64,000 nt of DNA from Entoloma clypeatum (taxonomy: Eukaryota; Basidiomycota; Agaricomycetes; Agaricales; Entolomataceae), in NCBI GenBank assembly GCA_963565915.1, contig OY751494.1, forward strand, positions 1,116,001 through 1,180,000. Direction: 5' to 3'. The position numbers were made by a program, and so were the translations under genes. The notes under the pieces were generated by a model. It was given only the letters and a program-made list of their open reading frames with translations, did not search any database and was not told where the DNA came from. Positions 45,902-56,400 of this stretch are shown here, one piece after another (within the stretch, counting starts at the first letter, position 1; each line of letters opens with the position of its first letter).

Positions 45902-46352
45902 TACTCTCCAAAGTGTTTTGACCAACACACCAGACAACTTCTCAAGGTTTACTTACCAGAGTGTCCATGGAAGGAGGAGAATACCTACTCCCCATTGGAG
46001 CTTTGTTGTCATGGGACACAATAGGTTGGCGGGAGGGGCTTAGTCAGCGTGTACCAGGACACGGCGGCTGTGCACGTCATTGGATAGAGGTTGCTTGAGG
46101 TTGTAGGTGATGGCGGGGAAGCACAATAATGATGCGTGGCGGCTGTTGATGGCAGGGGCTGCATAGATAAAGTAGCTGAGCAATGCAATCAAGCAAGATC
46201 AGCATTGAATGAGCCGAAAATGAGCCCGAGGGTCCTGCCAAAAAAGGAAGCGTGTCCCAGGAGCTGCTAAAGCACTTATTTTTCATGGGACACGATCTCG
46301 GTGGGGCTGCCAGTGAAAAACAGCATGTCCCAGAAGATTCTAAGTCATCAAC

Positions 46353-46825
46353 CCCAGTCAAAACCGAACCTGGCAGGGAACCGAAATAATCGGCATCATC
46401 TGGTCTGATCTGATCCCACCAGGATCACACCCGATTTCCCTGACTGACACCTTCCCCATCAGGAAAGCATCAGAAAATTCCTGAAATCAGCCGGTTTTGG
46501 CTGGATTACGAATCAAATTAATCAAATTTTAGACGTATGCAGCCTTCTGAGCGAATGCGAAATTTGTCGAAGTCCATTTGAACTCCGATCAAATTTATTG
46601 AACATCACACCACCACCACCACGACACTGAAATGCTGCCGCCGCCACTGCTCCCAGCCTCACCCTTTGACAGCCGAGGGCGGGGAAGATGTAATTACTGT
46701 GGTGGAAGCTCGGACACGCGCACACGGGGCGTTTGAAGGTGCGTGGCACCTTCGTTGGTACCAGGGAACGGCACAATGCGTGCCTTCGTCATTCACTGAC
46801 GACTTTTCGTTTGAGGGACTCTTAT
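46353..46825. repeat. long terminal inverted repeat, left copy
   Basis: 473 bp starting CCCAGTCAAAACCGAACC and running into the assembly gap. Its reverse complement is at 51851-52323, the same length, with only a couple of mismatches seen (for example TAGACGTATG against TAGACATATG). The near identity points to a young element or to gene conversion between the arms. Confidence 0.88.
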
Positions 46826-47025
46826 NNNNNNNNNNNNNNNNNNNNNNNNNNNNNNNNNNNNNNNNNNNNNNNNNNNNNNNNNNNNNNNNNNNNNNNNNNN
46901 NNNNNNNNNNNNNNNNNNNNNNNNNNNNNNNNNNNNNNNNNNNNNNNNNNNNNNNNNNNNNNNNNNNNNNNNNNNNNNNNNNNNNNNNNNNNNNNNNNNN
47001 NNNNNNNNNNNNNNNNNNNNNNNNN
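46826..47025. other. assembly gap of 200 N
   Basis: Exactly 200 N, so the length is probably a placeholder. The copia reverse transcriptase breaks off inside it. The rest of RT, RNase H, the 3' LTR and the left counterpart of the sub-repeats are all missing. The true gap is therefore likely to be kilobases. Confidence 0.9.
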
Positions 47026-50000
47026 GAAGGCTGATGAGACGTCCAAAAGTGTCATGAACCACCCTTCAAGGGCTGTCAATGCCAGTATTAGTCGGACGGT
47101 TTCATATCTCACGACTGGTGAGAAGATCTGATCAAAGTCGATCCCTTCTACCTGTGAGAAGCCTTTTGCGACGAGGCGCGCTTTCAGACGCCCATCGGAT
47201 TTTTCATTGTAAACCCATTTGTTCCTTAGAGCTTTCCTCCCTTCAGGCAGGGGTACTAGCTCCGTGATCACCCCGCGGCGTTTGAGCATATCTAGCTCTT
47301 TTCATTCAGCCGCATACCAGTCTTCTTTATTTGGAAGAGGGTATATGTCTTTGTGAGACATTTCAACGATGCCAACTTGGACTGATATTGCCTCCATCAG
47401 AAGGTCATTCATCCATGCTGTTTGACCGCCCAATTTCCGTCTTCTGTCTAATTTTTCAAGATCAGATGCTGGAGTGTCTTCCCCATAGATGCTTCCTGGC
47501 ATTTTCCGAACTCGTCGTTCCCTGATCGGTCGATCTGATACTTGCTCGGGTTCTGGAGTGGGTACTCGCGGTTCGTCATCAGGCTCACTGGCAGGTAGTT
47601 CGTTGTCTGATTCAGGTTGATCCTGTTCAATGGGAACTGAGTCCTGAGGTGTTTCATTGTGACTATCATCGTCGTTGCTGCCAGGGATGAGATCCTCAAA
47701 CTCATCAGCCGGCTCTGGGTTTTCCATTTCTGGATGGTTTTCTGGCAAAGGGTCGATGTGGCATCTAGGGTACTTGCTTTCATCAAAGATAGCTTTCCCA
47801 CCCATGAAAATCGTGTTAGTCTCAGGATCTATGAAGCGGTATCCTTTGACCCCTGGTTTTGATCCGAGATAAATCATCAATCGAGATCTTGACTCCAGGG
47901 AGTTTCTGCGTTTTTCTTTTGGGATATATATGTATGCTTGGCATCCGAAGACTCTGATGCTGGACATGTCGGGGATCTCATTGGTCACCCTGAAATAAGG
48001 GGTTTTCCATTCAAGACGCCGCATGGGGGTTCTGTTGTATAGAAATGCTGCATGTTCCAAACAGAATTCCCACCACATTGGCAGTAGACATGCGTCGAAA
48101 CACAATGCCTGAGATTTTTCCCACAGAGTTCGATTTATCCGTTCTGCTCTACCATTCTGCTGATGCTGATATGGGAGTGTGACGTCGATCAGAATTCCAT
48201 GATCGGCAAGTACATCCTTGTATTCATCAAATTCTCCACCTCCATCAACCCGCCATTTTTTAGGGGTGGCGGCGAATTGATTCTGGATCATCGCAAGGAA
48301 TTGTTTCAGTGCCGTGATGGCGCCTGACTTTTTCCTAAGCAAGACGACCCAGACATGGGAAGAAAAATCATCCAAAAAGGTAAGGAAATATTTGTACTTG
48401 TGGTACGATGCCGTGGATATCTGTTTCAAGTCCGAATGGATCAAATCAAAGGGTTTGACAGCCCTTGTCACCGAGTTAGGGTAAGACTGATTCGGCATTT
48501 TCCCTTTTAGACACCCCATGCAGCTTTCCTGTGATTTCTCACGTACTAACGTTTTGGGTACTCCTTTGGTACTGGTGGGAATCTTATTGAGCGCCTGGTC
48601 ATTTGGGTGGCCAAGGCGTTTGTGCCAGGTTTCAACAGTGATTTCGCTAGAGATCGCGTGGATTTGGTCTTGGCGTATTTCAGTGTCTAACCAATAAATG
48701 GTTTGTCCGAGAATGTGAGGTGAGAACTGTATTTTGTTCTGGCCTTTGGAGATGTTGATTTCTCCACGCATTCCGTCTACTTTGTAACCGTGATTAAGGA
48801 AGACGCCTAGGGACAATAGGCATGTGTCCATGTCCGGAATGTAGAATACAGGTCGGAGAAGGTGGGTTTTTATTTCCCCATTTAGGGTATGCCGTACTGG
48901 AACGGCCCCAACTCCGAGAATTTCCAGTTTCTTTCCCTTTTCAGCTGTTTGGACAAATCGCTTAGCCCTGAGAGGCCTGTAGTATGCGAAGTCTTTAAAC
49001 TCATGGGTAAAGTGTAATGATGCGCCGGAATCTAAGATCCACTGAGCGCGTTCTCTCTCTTTGCAGTGTGTGCAGGACGCGAAATGTTTGATATATTTTT
49101 TGTACAGATCATCACTAAAGAGATCTATACTATCTACATTGGTACTGGCTAATATATATTCAAACGTCTGTGCGTGATTATTAGCGTTTCCCATTTGGTC
49201 AAAGTTGAGAGAAGAATGTGACGAACCGTCAAGTTCGATCAGCCCGTCTTCAAATTGTTCCGGCCCCATCCGCTCGCTTTGATGGTCTATGTCCATCATT
49301 TTCAGCGATTCTTCTATCGACGGGGCTACGCGACGCTGTTTAGCCGGCCTTTCGTCGATGTCAGGAATGATGGTGTCTAGGATACGAAGATTCGATCCTG
49401 AGGGGCGAGCACCAATGCCGCGCGCGAGTTTGCGGACATGGTCGTTCTTTTTCCACACGGATGGTTTTCCAGAAGGAAGCCCGGTGTACTGTGACGGAGG
49501 GGGGTTCATTCGCTGAAGGAGCGACTGCATTTTTTGAGAGTCTGGCTGGGCGGTACTCATCGTTTTTCCGCGCCCAGTGACGGTTGTGAAGGACAGAAGA
49601 GGGGGGGAGTGGATGGCAGGAGCAACAAACTCAACTGTTTCCTCCACATGTTCGGACGCGTTGTCCGCAGTGTTGGCATTTTTCTTCTGATTGCGCCAGC
49701 GTCCTTTTCCCTTCTTCTTTTCAGAAGCGGTACTATGGTCGGTCGAGTTAGGCTGCTCGTCAGCGTCGTTCTGCGAGGTACTTGGCTTTTGCTGCTTTTC
49801 CCATTTGGGGTCCTGCCCCTTGCGTTTTGTCCCGGAAATTTTCCGGGCCTGCTCGTTGGACGCCCGAGTAGACCCAATTGCATATTTGCGCCTGTACTCC
49901 GATATGATGCTGTCGGCGACGGCCTTGTAGGTGAAATCGTCGGCGTCGTAGACCTGGAAAAGGGCGGTGGAGAGTGACGACCAGGCGTCGGGAATTGCAT

Positions 50001-50541
50001 TGGCCAGGATCATTGCCTGCATTAGATCGGGGACGTCAAAGTTCGAATTGGCGAGCCGGGCGAAAAGAGACCCCAGGCGTTCAATCTCGGGCACGGGGTC
50101 GCGTCCAGAGAGTTTGTAGGTGGTGGCGGCCTTGAAGTCGCCGAAGATGACAGCCGGGGATACCTTGGAGTAGTTATCTTTTAGCGCCTTCCACGCGTCA
50201 AGTGCCGAGGTGCTGTCCTTGATGTGGCGTCTGATCGCCTCAGAGACCTTCAGGTGTATCGCCCCGAGAGCTACGTCGTCGTCCCTGACCCAGGCTTTTT
50301 CTTCCTTACGGAAGCCGGGCTGGTCGACCGTGGTAGTCAACACAGGGGGAGCAGCAGCAGTGGCCCCAGGGGTGGAGACCGTGGTGGTGAAGTCAGCGAT
50401 TACGGGACGGGTGATGTCGCCAGAGACGATGCGCCAAACTCCTTGATGGAGTAGGTAAGACTTCATTTTTTCGGCCCAGCTTTGGTAGTCGATACCGTCG
50501 AAGGGGGTGATGATGTCGAGGGCAGAACGAGAGGTAGACAT
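47026..50541 (-). pseudogene. copia gag-pol polyprotein, interrupted
   Basis: Ty1/copia polyprotein read right to left from ATG 50539-50541 (MSTSRSALDIITPFDG). Order: UBN2-type gag (LHQGVWRIVSGDITRP, DAWKALKDNYSKVS), protease (WILDSGASLHFTHEF), and integrase with its HHCC finger (ETWHKRLGHPN ... CMGCLKGK). The DDE core follows with HSDLKQISTA, WRVDGGGEF and NGRAERINRTLWE. Integrase precedes the reverse transcriptase, which defines copia. An in-frame TGA at 47302-47304 interrupts the frame between WYAAE and KELDMLKRRGV. Reverse transcriptase then starts (ALRNKWVYNEKSDG, LKARLVAKGFSQVEGIDF) and runs into the gap at DVSSAF. No zinc knuckle was recognised in gag. Because of the stop and the gap, this copy cannot be judged functional. 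Confidence 0.9.
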
Positions 50542-50615
50542 TGTAGATGAATCTAAAAAAGGGTTCCCAATCAGTGATGTGTTATGAATATGATTCAAGA
50601 AAACAATTAAATGAT

Positions 50616-51190
50616 TCCTTATGACATATTCCCTTTAGGAATAGCGGTCACGGGAAAACCCTTTATATGTCAGAAACGTATAAGGTGCGATCAACGTTTC
50701 CACATGGAGTGTACTAGGTCAATCCCCTTAGGGACGTCTCATGACAGGTACTTGTCGTAATGACGTTCCCAGGTTCATATGTGAAGAAGTATGACTCAGA
50801 ACCTAGATCTTTCGATCGGTTCTTTGCCAACCAGGGTAGAGTGGGCAGGTACTCGCTGTTGCCAGCGTTTCCCAAGTCCCTCTGCTATCCGGGGCCCATA
50901 ACCTGTTGAAGTTCCACCTGGGCGCTAGCCACAGGTGTACTGAGCAACATAGCTACAGTGGAAGTACTCTACGATACCGCTATGGTCACTTACATGGTTT
51001 GGAGGGGGTAAGGCTAGTGAGAGCGGTTGAGGCTGGTGAGAGCGATGGAGCTGGTTAAGAGTCAAGAGACAACTTGTTGATATTAACAGTTTCCTGGTCT
51101 TATATACCGTACTACTGTTTGTACCAACCAAACAAGTATGTAATCGAAGATGTGTAAAGGTCACGTGATGTAATCTAATCTAATCTAATC
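50616..51190 (-). mobile_element. 5' LTR region of the copia element (limits approximate)
   Basis: Non-coding stretch upstream of copia gag on the minus strand. It has a TATA box (GTATATAAG, plus positions about 51100-51108) placed as for an LTR promoter, and a TAATC pentamer repeated four times near 51171. The matching 3' LTR lies in the gap, so the boundaries cannot be fixed by comparison and no primer-binding site was confidently identified. Confidence 0.5.
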
Positions 51191-51224
51191 TATGTGATGG
51201 GAAAAGTTTCAACAGGCGTGCGCT

Positions 51225-51850
51225 GAGAAGTCGAACTGCCAGCAGTTTGACGGCGTTAGAGGAGTCGATGCCAGGACGAGATGAAGCTCGCCCCCGTCGA
51301 CCAGCAGGGACACGGGGTCAACTCTGATGAGTGGGCCAATAGGAAAAGGAGAACCTAGAGGGACACACTTGTCCCTCAAACTTAATATTGTCAATAACAA
51401 GGGACGACGCCCATGGCGTCGTCCTCACTACAGGGCGAAGGTATCATGTACATTCTTGGACGAGCAGATGCGCATGTTGCGCATCCTGAACTCTACCAGT
51501 ACGCAGTGCTGGTTGTAGACGCTAGCCACGCATCACTGCATTGAAACACCGGCACTTGGACGGCGTTGGCAGACGAGGAAGTTGATGTGAGGCTCGAGCT
51601 GAAGCTCTCCCTCATCGACGCCTGGTGGAACAAGGTCGCCTCGAGGTAGTCGACCGACGACGAAATAGAGGGACAACGTATGCTCAACCAGAAGCCATCA
51701 ATCGACGACCAGCGCCGGCAATTGGACAGCGTGGGGGATGTCCAAGCAACCGATGTGAGGTCGAGCCGAAGCTCTCCCTCGTCAATGCGTAAACGGACGG
51801 GGTCGACTCGCAGTAGTCGACCGACAATGAAAAATGCACCCTAGAGGGAC
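51225..51850. repeat. three degenerate subterminal repeats of about 200 bp
   Basis: Three imperfect units lie inside the right inverted arm. Each contains TTGACGGCGT or a variant, then a GAGCTGAAGCTC(T/G)CCC block, then a GTCGACC-rich part and finally AGAGGGACA text (near 51357, 51669 and 51843). The unit boundary also carries GTCCCTCAAAC at 51372 and 51858. Such subterminal repeats often serve as transposase sites, which is an inference here. Confidence 0.6.
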
Positions 51851-52323
51851 ATAAGAGTCCCTCAAACGAAAAGTCGTCAGTGAATGACGAAGGCACGCAT
51901 TGTGCCGTTCCCTGGTACCAACGAAGGTGCCACGCACCTTCAAACGCCCCGTGTGCGCGTGTCCGAGCTTCCACCACAGTAATTACATCTTCCCCGCCCT
52001 CGGCTGTCAAAGGGTGAGGCTGGGAGCAGTGGCGGCGGCAGCATTTCAGTGTCGTGGTGGTGGTGGTGTGATGTTCAATAAATTTGATCGGAGTTCGAAT
52101 GGACTTCGACAAATTTCGCATTCGCTCAGAAGGCTGCATATGTCTAAAATTTGATTAATTTGATTCGTAATCCAGCCAAAACCGGCTGATTTCAGGAATT
52201 TTCTGATGCTTTCCTGATGGGGAAGGTGTCAGTCAGGGAAATCGGGTGTGATCCTGGTGGGATCAGATCAGACCAGATGATGCCGATTATTTCGGTTCCC
52301 TGCCAGGTTCGGTTTTGACTGGG
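51851..52323. repeat. long terminal inverted repeat, right copy
   Basis: Reverse complement of 46353-46825, ending GGTTCGGTTTTGACTGGG. It is complete here, since it meets no gap, and runs directly into the sub-repeats on its inner side. Confidence 0.88.
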
Positions 52324-53446
52324 AATCAGCCCTGAACATGATTTTGGTGATGGGGTGTTCCCAACCTCAGTTTTGCAAGGTTCAGTAGTTCAAAAAATTC
52401 AAAAATTTTCGCCGAGTATGCCTTACATTTGGACCTACTACAAAAAAACATTGAGGGCATCGGGCCCACGGTTGGGGTGCCCGAGCCATTTGAGCACTCG
52501 GTGAGATTCAAAAAGACTGCCTGATCGGATTTCGGAGATCCCCGAGCTGCTGACCAAATGCTGACACACCCTGTACCTCCGTGTCCCAACGCGTTTTAAA
52601 GGTTGCTTTGTGACCTTCTTGGTCCGTCAGCGAGAACCTGCTTTGATTCGCTTTTTCTCCCCGTCAAATCGGGCCAAGGTCCTGAAGCTGATTTCAAAAA
52701 GGACCTAGATCCAGTTGACCTACCCCTCGGTACCCCGCACTTTTTACAAGCGGTGGCGAATGGTAGCTTGCTGACCGTCCAGCAACCCGCAGTGTTCCAT
52801 CGTTTTTTCGGCTCGAATTCCCAACTTTCGAATCCTGTCACCACCCCCCATTTCTCATACGAGGTCCCTACCTGCTTCCTCCGTCACCTCCAACTTGACA
52901 AACAGGATGAGTTGGCTACACTCCTCTCTTCTATTTTCTATAGATAGCTGCTCAGCCGCCACGACTGCCACTGCTGCTTGTGAAAATGGTCCCAGGTAAG
53001 TACACCTTCCTTGCACCTACACCTTTCTATGTTTAGTGCTTCATAACTGCAGCAAGCACCACTCGAGGTGTGGGTGTTAGCTCAAGCATCGTGTACATAC
53101 CCTTTATTACGAGAATGAAAGTCAATTTACCATATCATGGGAAAATGTGGCGAGATTGAAATTCATCGAGATCTATATGCGCGCCGCCGCGGCCGATTCA
53201 ATTCTTGTTCATGCCCATCTCATATACTAATCGAATGACAATCAACATTTTTGACCCCAACGTGGCAAAATCAGCTTGTTATCTACCAGAGTATATACTG
53301 TACCAGACCATCTTGGTTCGGGGTTCAGAACTCGGTAGTCTACTAGATGAACTACGTTGCGAATTTCCCTCGACCTTTCTCGTTAAGTAAGTGGAAGAAT
53401 CAACGGTCCCGATGCGACTGCATGTTTCGCCCAAGATCATCACCAA
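52324..53446. other. intergenic, no gene recognised
   Basis: About 1.1 kb between the long-TIR element and the NACHT-WD40 gene. A 114-codon open frame near 52603-52947 starts at TTG and shows no motif. No RNA gene or repeat was seen. Confidence 0.45.
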
Positions 53447-56400
53447 TCAGATTACAGACAATTCAGTCATTGGAATGATAGTGACCGAACCATCCTCCCT
53501 CCCCCTAATGATGTAACCCTCAAGATATGCCCATAGACCTGAATCTTCCTTCGTCGCAGGGAACCATCGTGCCCCATTACCAATTTTGCACGGTCGCTCC
53601 TTATTGGGATCAAAGAATGAAAGCGGATCAGCCACCACATCTGCGCCAGACCACTGATGATGGGGAATCAGACCTCCACCCGCCTCAGCCCAAACATGTC
53701 TGCTCTGGTCTGTGTGAGTGGTCATAAGAGTCTGACAATCAGCCAGAAAGGCAATCGAAACTATAGGCGGAAGACCCTCTCCAGTTCCTGATGCGATAAG
53801 CTCCCACGTTGATACGTGCCAAAGGTAGACATCGTTGTCCGTGGCCCCTGCGACAAAGTTGTCGGATGAGAATGCAATATGTGCAAGTTTGCCCCGGAGT
53901 TGACATTGGTTACCCATAGACGATCGCATCCGTGGATCCCATAACCGCACCTCGTTATTCACGAAGGCGTGAACAACGAGGTTGCCATATGGTGCAAGTG
54001 CGGTGAATAAAATTTCAGGTCGGGGTAGATCCAATATATGAACTGTGTTACTTTCACCAAAAGCAACCCGCGAACCATTCGGTGATAATGCGAATTCATT
54101 GGACCACGGTGAGAGGATTTTGTGAGGAAGTGAGGTCAACTGACCAGTCTGGGTATCGTATAAACGTAAATGGTTTTTAGAACCACCGAAAACAAGTGAT
54201 TTGCCGTCAGGTGTGAACTTGACGGAGTACACATCTGATTTATGTGTTGCAGACGGCAGGTTATCAGGAATGAGGCTGTCGCTGTTCTTCGCCCAAGACG
54301 ATATGCCACCAAAACCACCTGCAACCACACGCTGAGAACTGTCGATGGAGAAAATCGTTGAAGGAGCTGGCACAGGTTCACCAATAGTCTGACCAGTGTG
54401 GGTGTTCCATACAGGAAGTGTCTTGTCTTTGGAACCTAATATTGTTCGTGGCCCGTCCGGCGTAAAAGCGAAAGACCGTGCTTGACCAGTATTAAAGCTC
54501 CATGGTGATCCAATCAACCCGCCAGAATGTGCATCCCGAAGGCAAACAGTTCCATCACCAGATCCGGATGCAATCGTGTTTCCATCGGGTGAGAATGCAA
54601 CAGAAAGCACCTTTTGCATATGACCTTCGAGGACCATAAGTGGTTGCAAAGTTTCAGAGTTCCAAATGCGTATCGTCCCGTCATCAGAACCGGAGACAAT
54701 TTTGTTCTCAAGGGGTGAAAATGCAGCATCTAACACCCAGCCAGAATGACCCAGTAGAAACCCCACGATTGAGCCTGTTTGCAAGTCCCAGACGATAAGA
54801 GAACTGTTCATCGACCCAGAAACGAGTTGTTTCCCATTGGGCGAGAAAGCAACAGTGAGAACCTTATGCATATGACCTTCGAGGACCAGAATCGGTTGCA
54901 AAGTTTCAGAGTCCCAAAGGCGTATCGTCCCGTCATCGGAACCGGAGGCGATTGTGTTCTCAAGGGGTGAAAATGCAACATTCAACACCCAACCAGAATG
55001 ACCCACTAGAAACCCCACGATTGAGCCTGTTTGCAAGTCCCAGACGATAAGACAACAGTCCTTCGATCCAGAAACAAGTTGTTTCCCATTGGGCGAGAAA
55101 GCAACAGAGAGCACCTCGTCTTGATGTCCCGTAAATACATCGGGAAGTCCATTGCCAGTTGACATGTTCCAGCTGACATTATAGCTGGGGGAGGATGCCA
55201 GGACTTCGGATCGATCGGAAGAGAATGAGAGGGATAGGGATTCTGAAACGGTGCCCTTTGACAGTGCTTGAAGAAGAGTTTGCATGCTGGAGGGGCTCAT
55301 CGTCGCATGACCAATTATCACACCCGAGTCTGCACCCTCCAGATAATGCAAGTGCGACGTCCAAAAGCGCAAAGCATACCGAAGCTCTCCCGGCAGAGAA
55401 GGCCATCTATTCTCCGGCTGTCCGACTATTCCCCTATATGAGAGCTGGAACTGCTGTAAACATCGTAATGCAAGGTCGGCCTCTGCAATATCTGGATCTA
55501 CATGGAAACGACGATCGATGTGGAGATGGGCATCATCAATTGTGAACACTTCAGGACTAGTGACGAATTCGAAGAAGGATTTATGAAGCCGCGGGATTGT
55601 CTTCCCATTGATGGTGTCTGCACCAGCAACGAGGACTGTTCGAAGTCGGCGGACAAAGTGTACCATGTCAACGGGGCGGCTAGATGGAGTACGTTGAAGA
55701 TCCAGTAGCCCCGCCAGATCATCCAGACACAGTGGCTCCCGCAACACGACAATGGCGCCAATGATCCGACGGAATTTCTCAAAGTCCCAGTCCGTTGCAT
55801 TCTTGATGTGGGTGACGCGTAAGATTAATCCATAGAGGGCGTTGATATCCTCTAGTGCCTCACCCGTGAGGGCATTCAAAACCTCATCCAGACATTCCGT
55901 TCCGTATTCACCAACCTGCTCCTGTAGAAATCTCGCCGCTGTGACGGCCCAGATGAAAAGGCCAGATGCTCGAGTAGCTAGCAAAGTCATCCCCCTTTCT
56001 CCCGGCCATTCCACCCAGTTCAAGTCGTTGTCTGTGACAATCTGCAAAATCTTTCTCCTCAAGAAGAGTGAGACGTCGTCCATGGAGGCAGTGGTATCAA
56101 GATGGACATGCTTGACATGTTTGACCTTCATGCTTTGAGCAAATGGCTTTTGAATGTCGTTCTCGGTTCGACTTGACACGAAAACTTTGACGTTTGGGTA
56201 CTTTGACAGCTCTTCAAATAGCTGTGAAAAGATGTGAGCAGTCTCCCTGAGGCGTTTCCGATCGGTTTCGTCCAGAGCGTCAATGGTGACTACGACTGGT
56301 CGGTGGGGATCGAGCCTTGATGCCACACGAAGCGCATCAACGAAAAGTTCAGCCGCCTGATCGGACGAAATGCGATCTACTAGTGCGCGCTTCTTCTTCA

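Larger units (their letters stand above)
43569..46024 (+). pseudogene. P-loop NTPase-like pseudogene split by a LINE
   Basis: Pieces of one host gene lie either side of a LINE. The 5' piece starts MNSQGVSNGTSDWIEAAY and runs to GPRPL, then a stop. The same coding sense resumes in another frame as LSDKIGLVRDEYVKLWDY, implying a two-base loss in the CT run at about 43660. GSLAILGQPGR (near 43770) and GKSLFLKYALAMALSKK (43830 onward) form a Walker A-like motif split by an intron-like gtgagc...ccag, whose exact join does not keep frame. After the LINE the same frame resumes with VLVDSTTPNTRS and FEGYVVQAVSPDREYWYQW to KDEVSRLQ. A last piece with FDQHTRQLL lies beyond the MITE-like element, ending at 46024. 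The layout recalls fungal Crinkler/retrotransposon-hotspot-type NTPases, as a guess. The gene is disrupted in at least three ways. Confidence 0.7.
46353..52323. mobile_element. long-TIR element enclosing a copia retrotransposon
   Basis: The two 473-bp inverted arms enclose about 5 kb. That interior holds a minus-strand copia element, an assembly gap and, next to the right arm, about 660 bp of degenerate sub-repeats. The arms carry no transposase that I can see. The simplest reading is a non-autonomous long-TIR or foldback element into which copia inserted, leaving the arms outside the copia LTRs. Flanking bases (left AGTCATCAAC, right AATCAGCCCT) show no clear target-site duplication. The gap hides the left inner boundary. 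Confidence 0.65.

Noticed and set aside
46666..47289. Open frames that cross the N run
   Set aside because: They are open only because N codons cannot be stops. Only the RT-like part right of 47026 is real.
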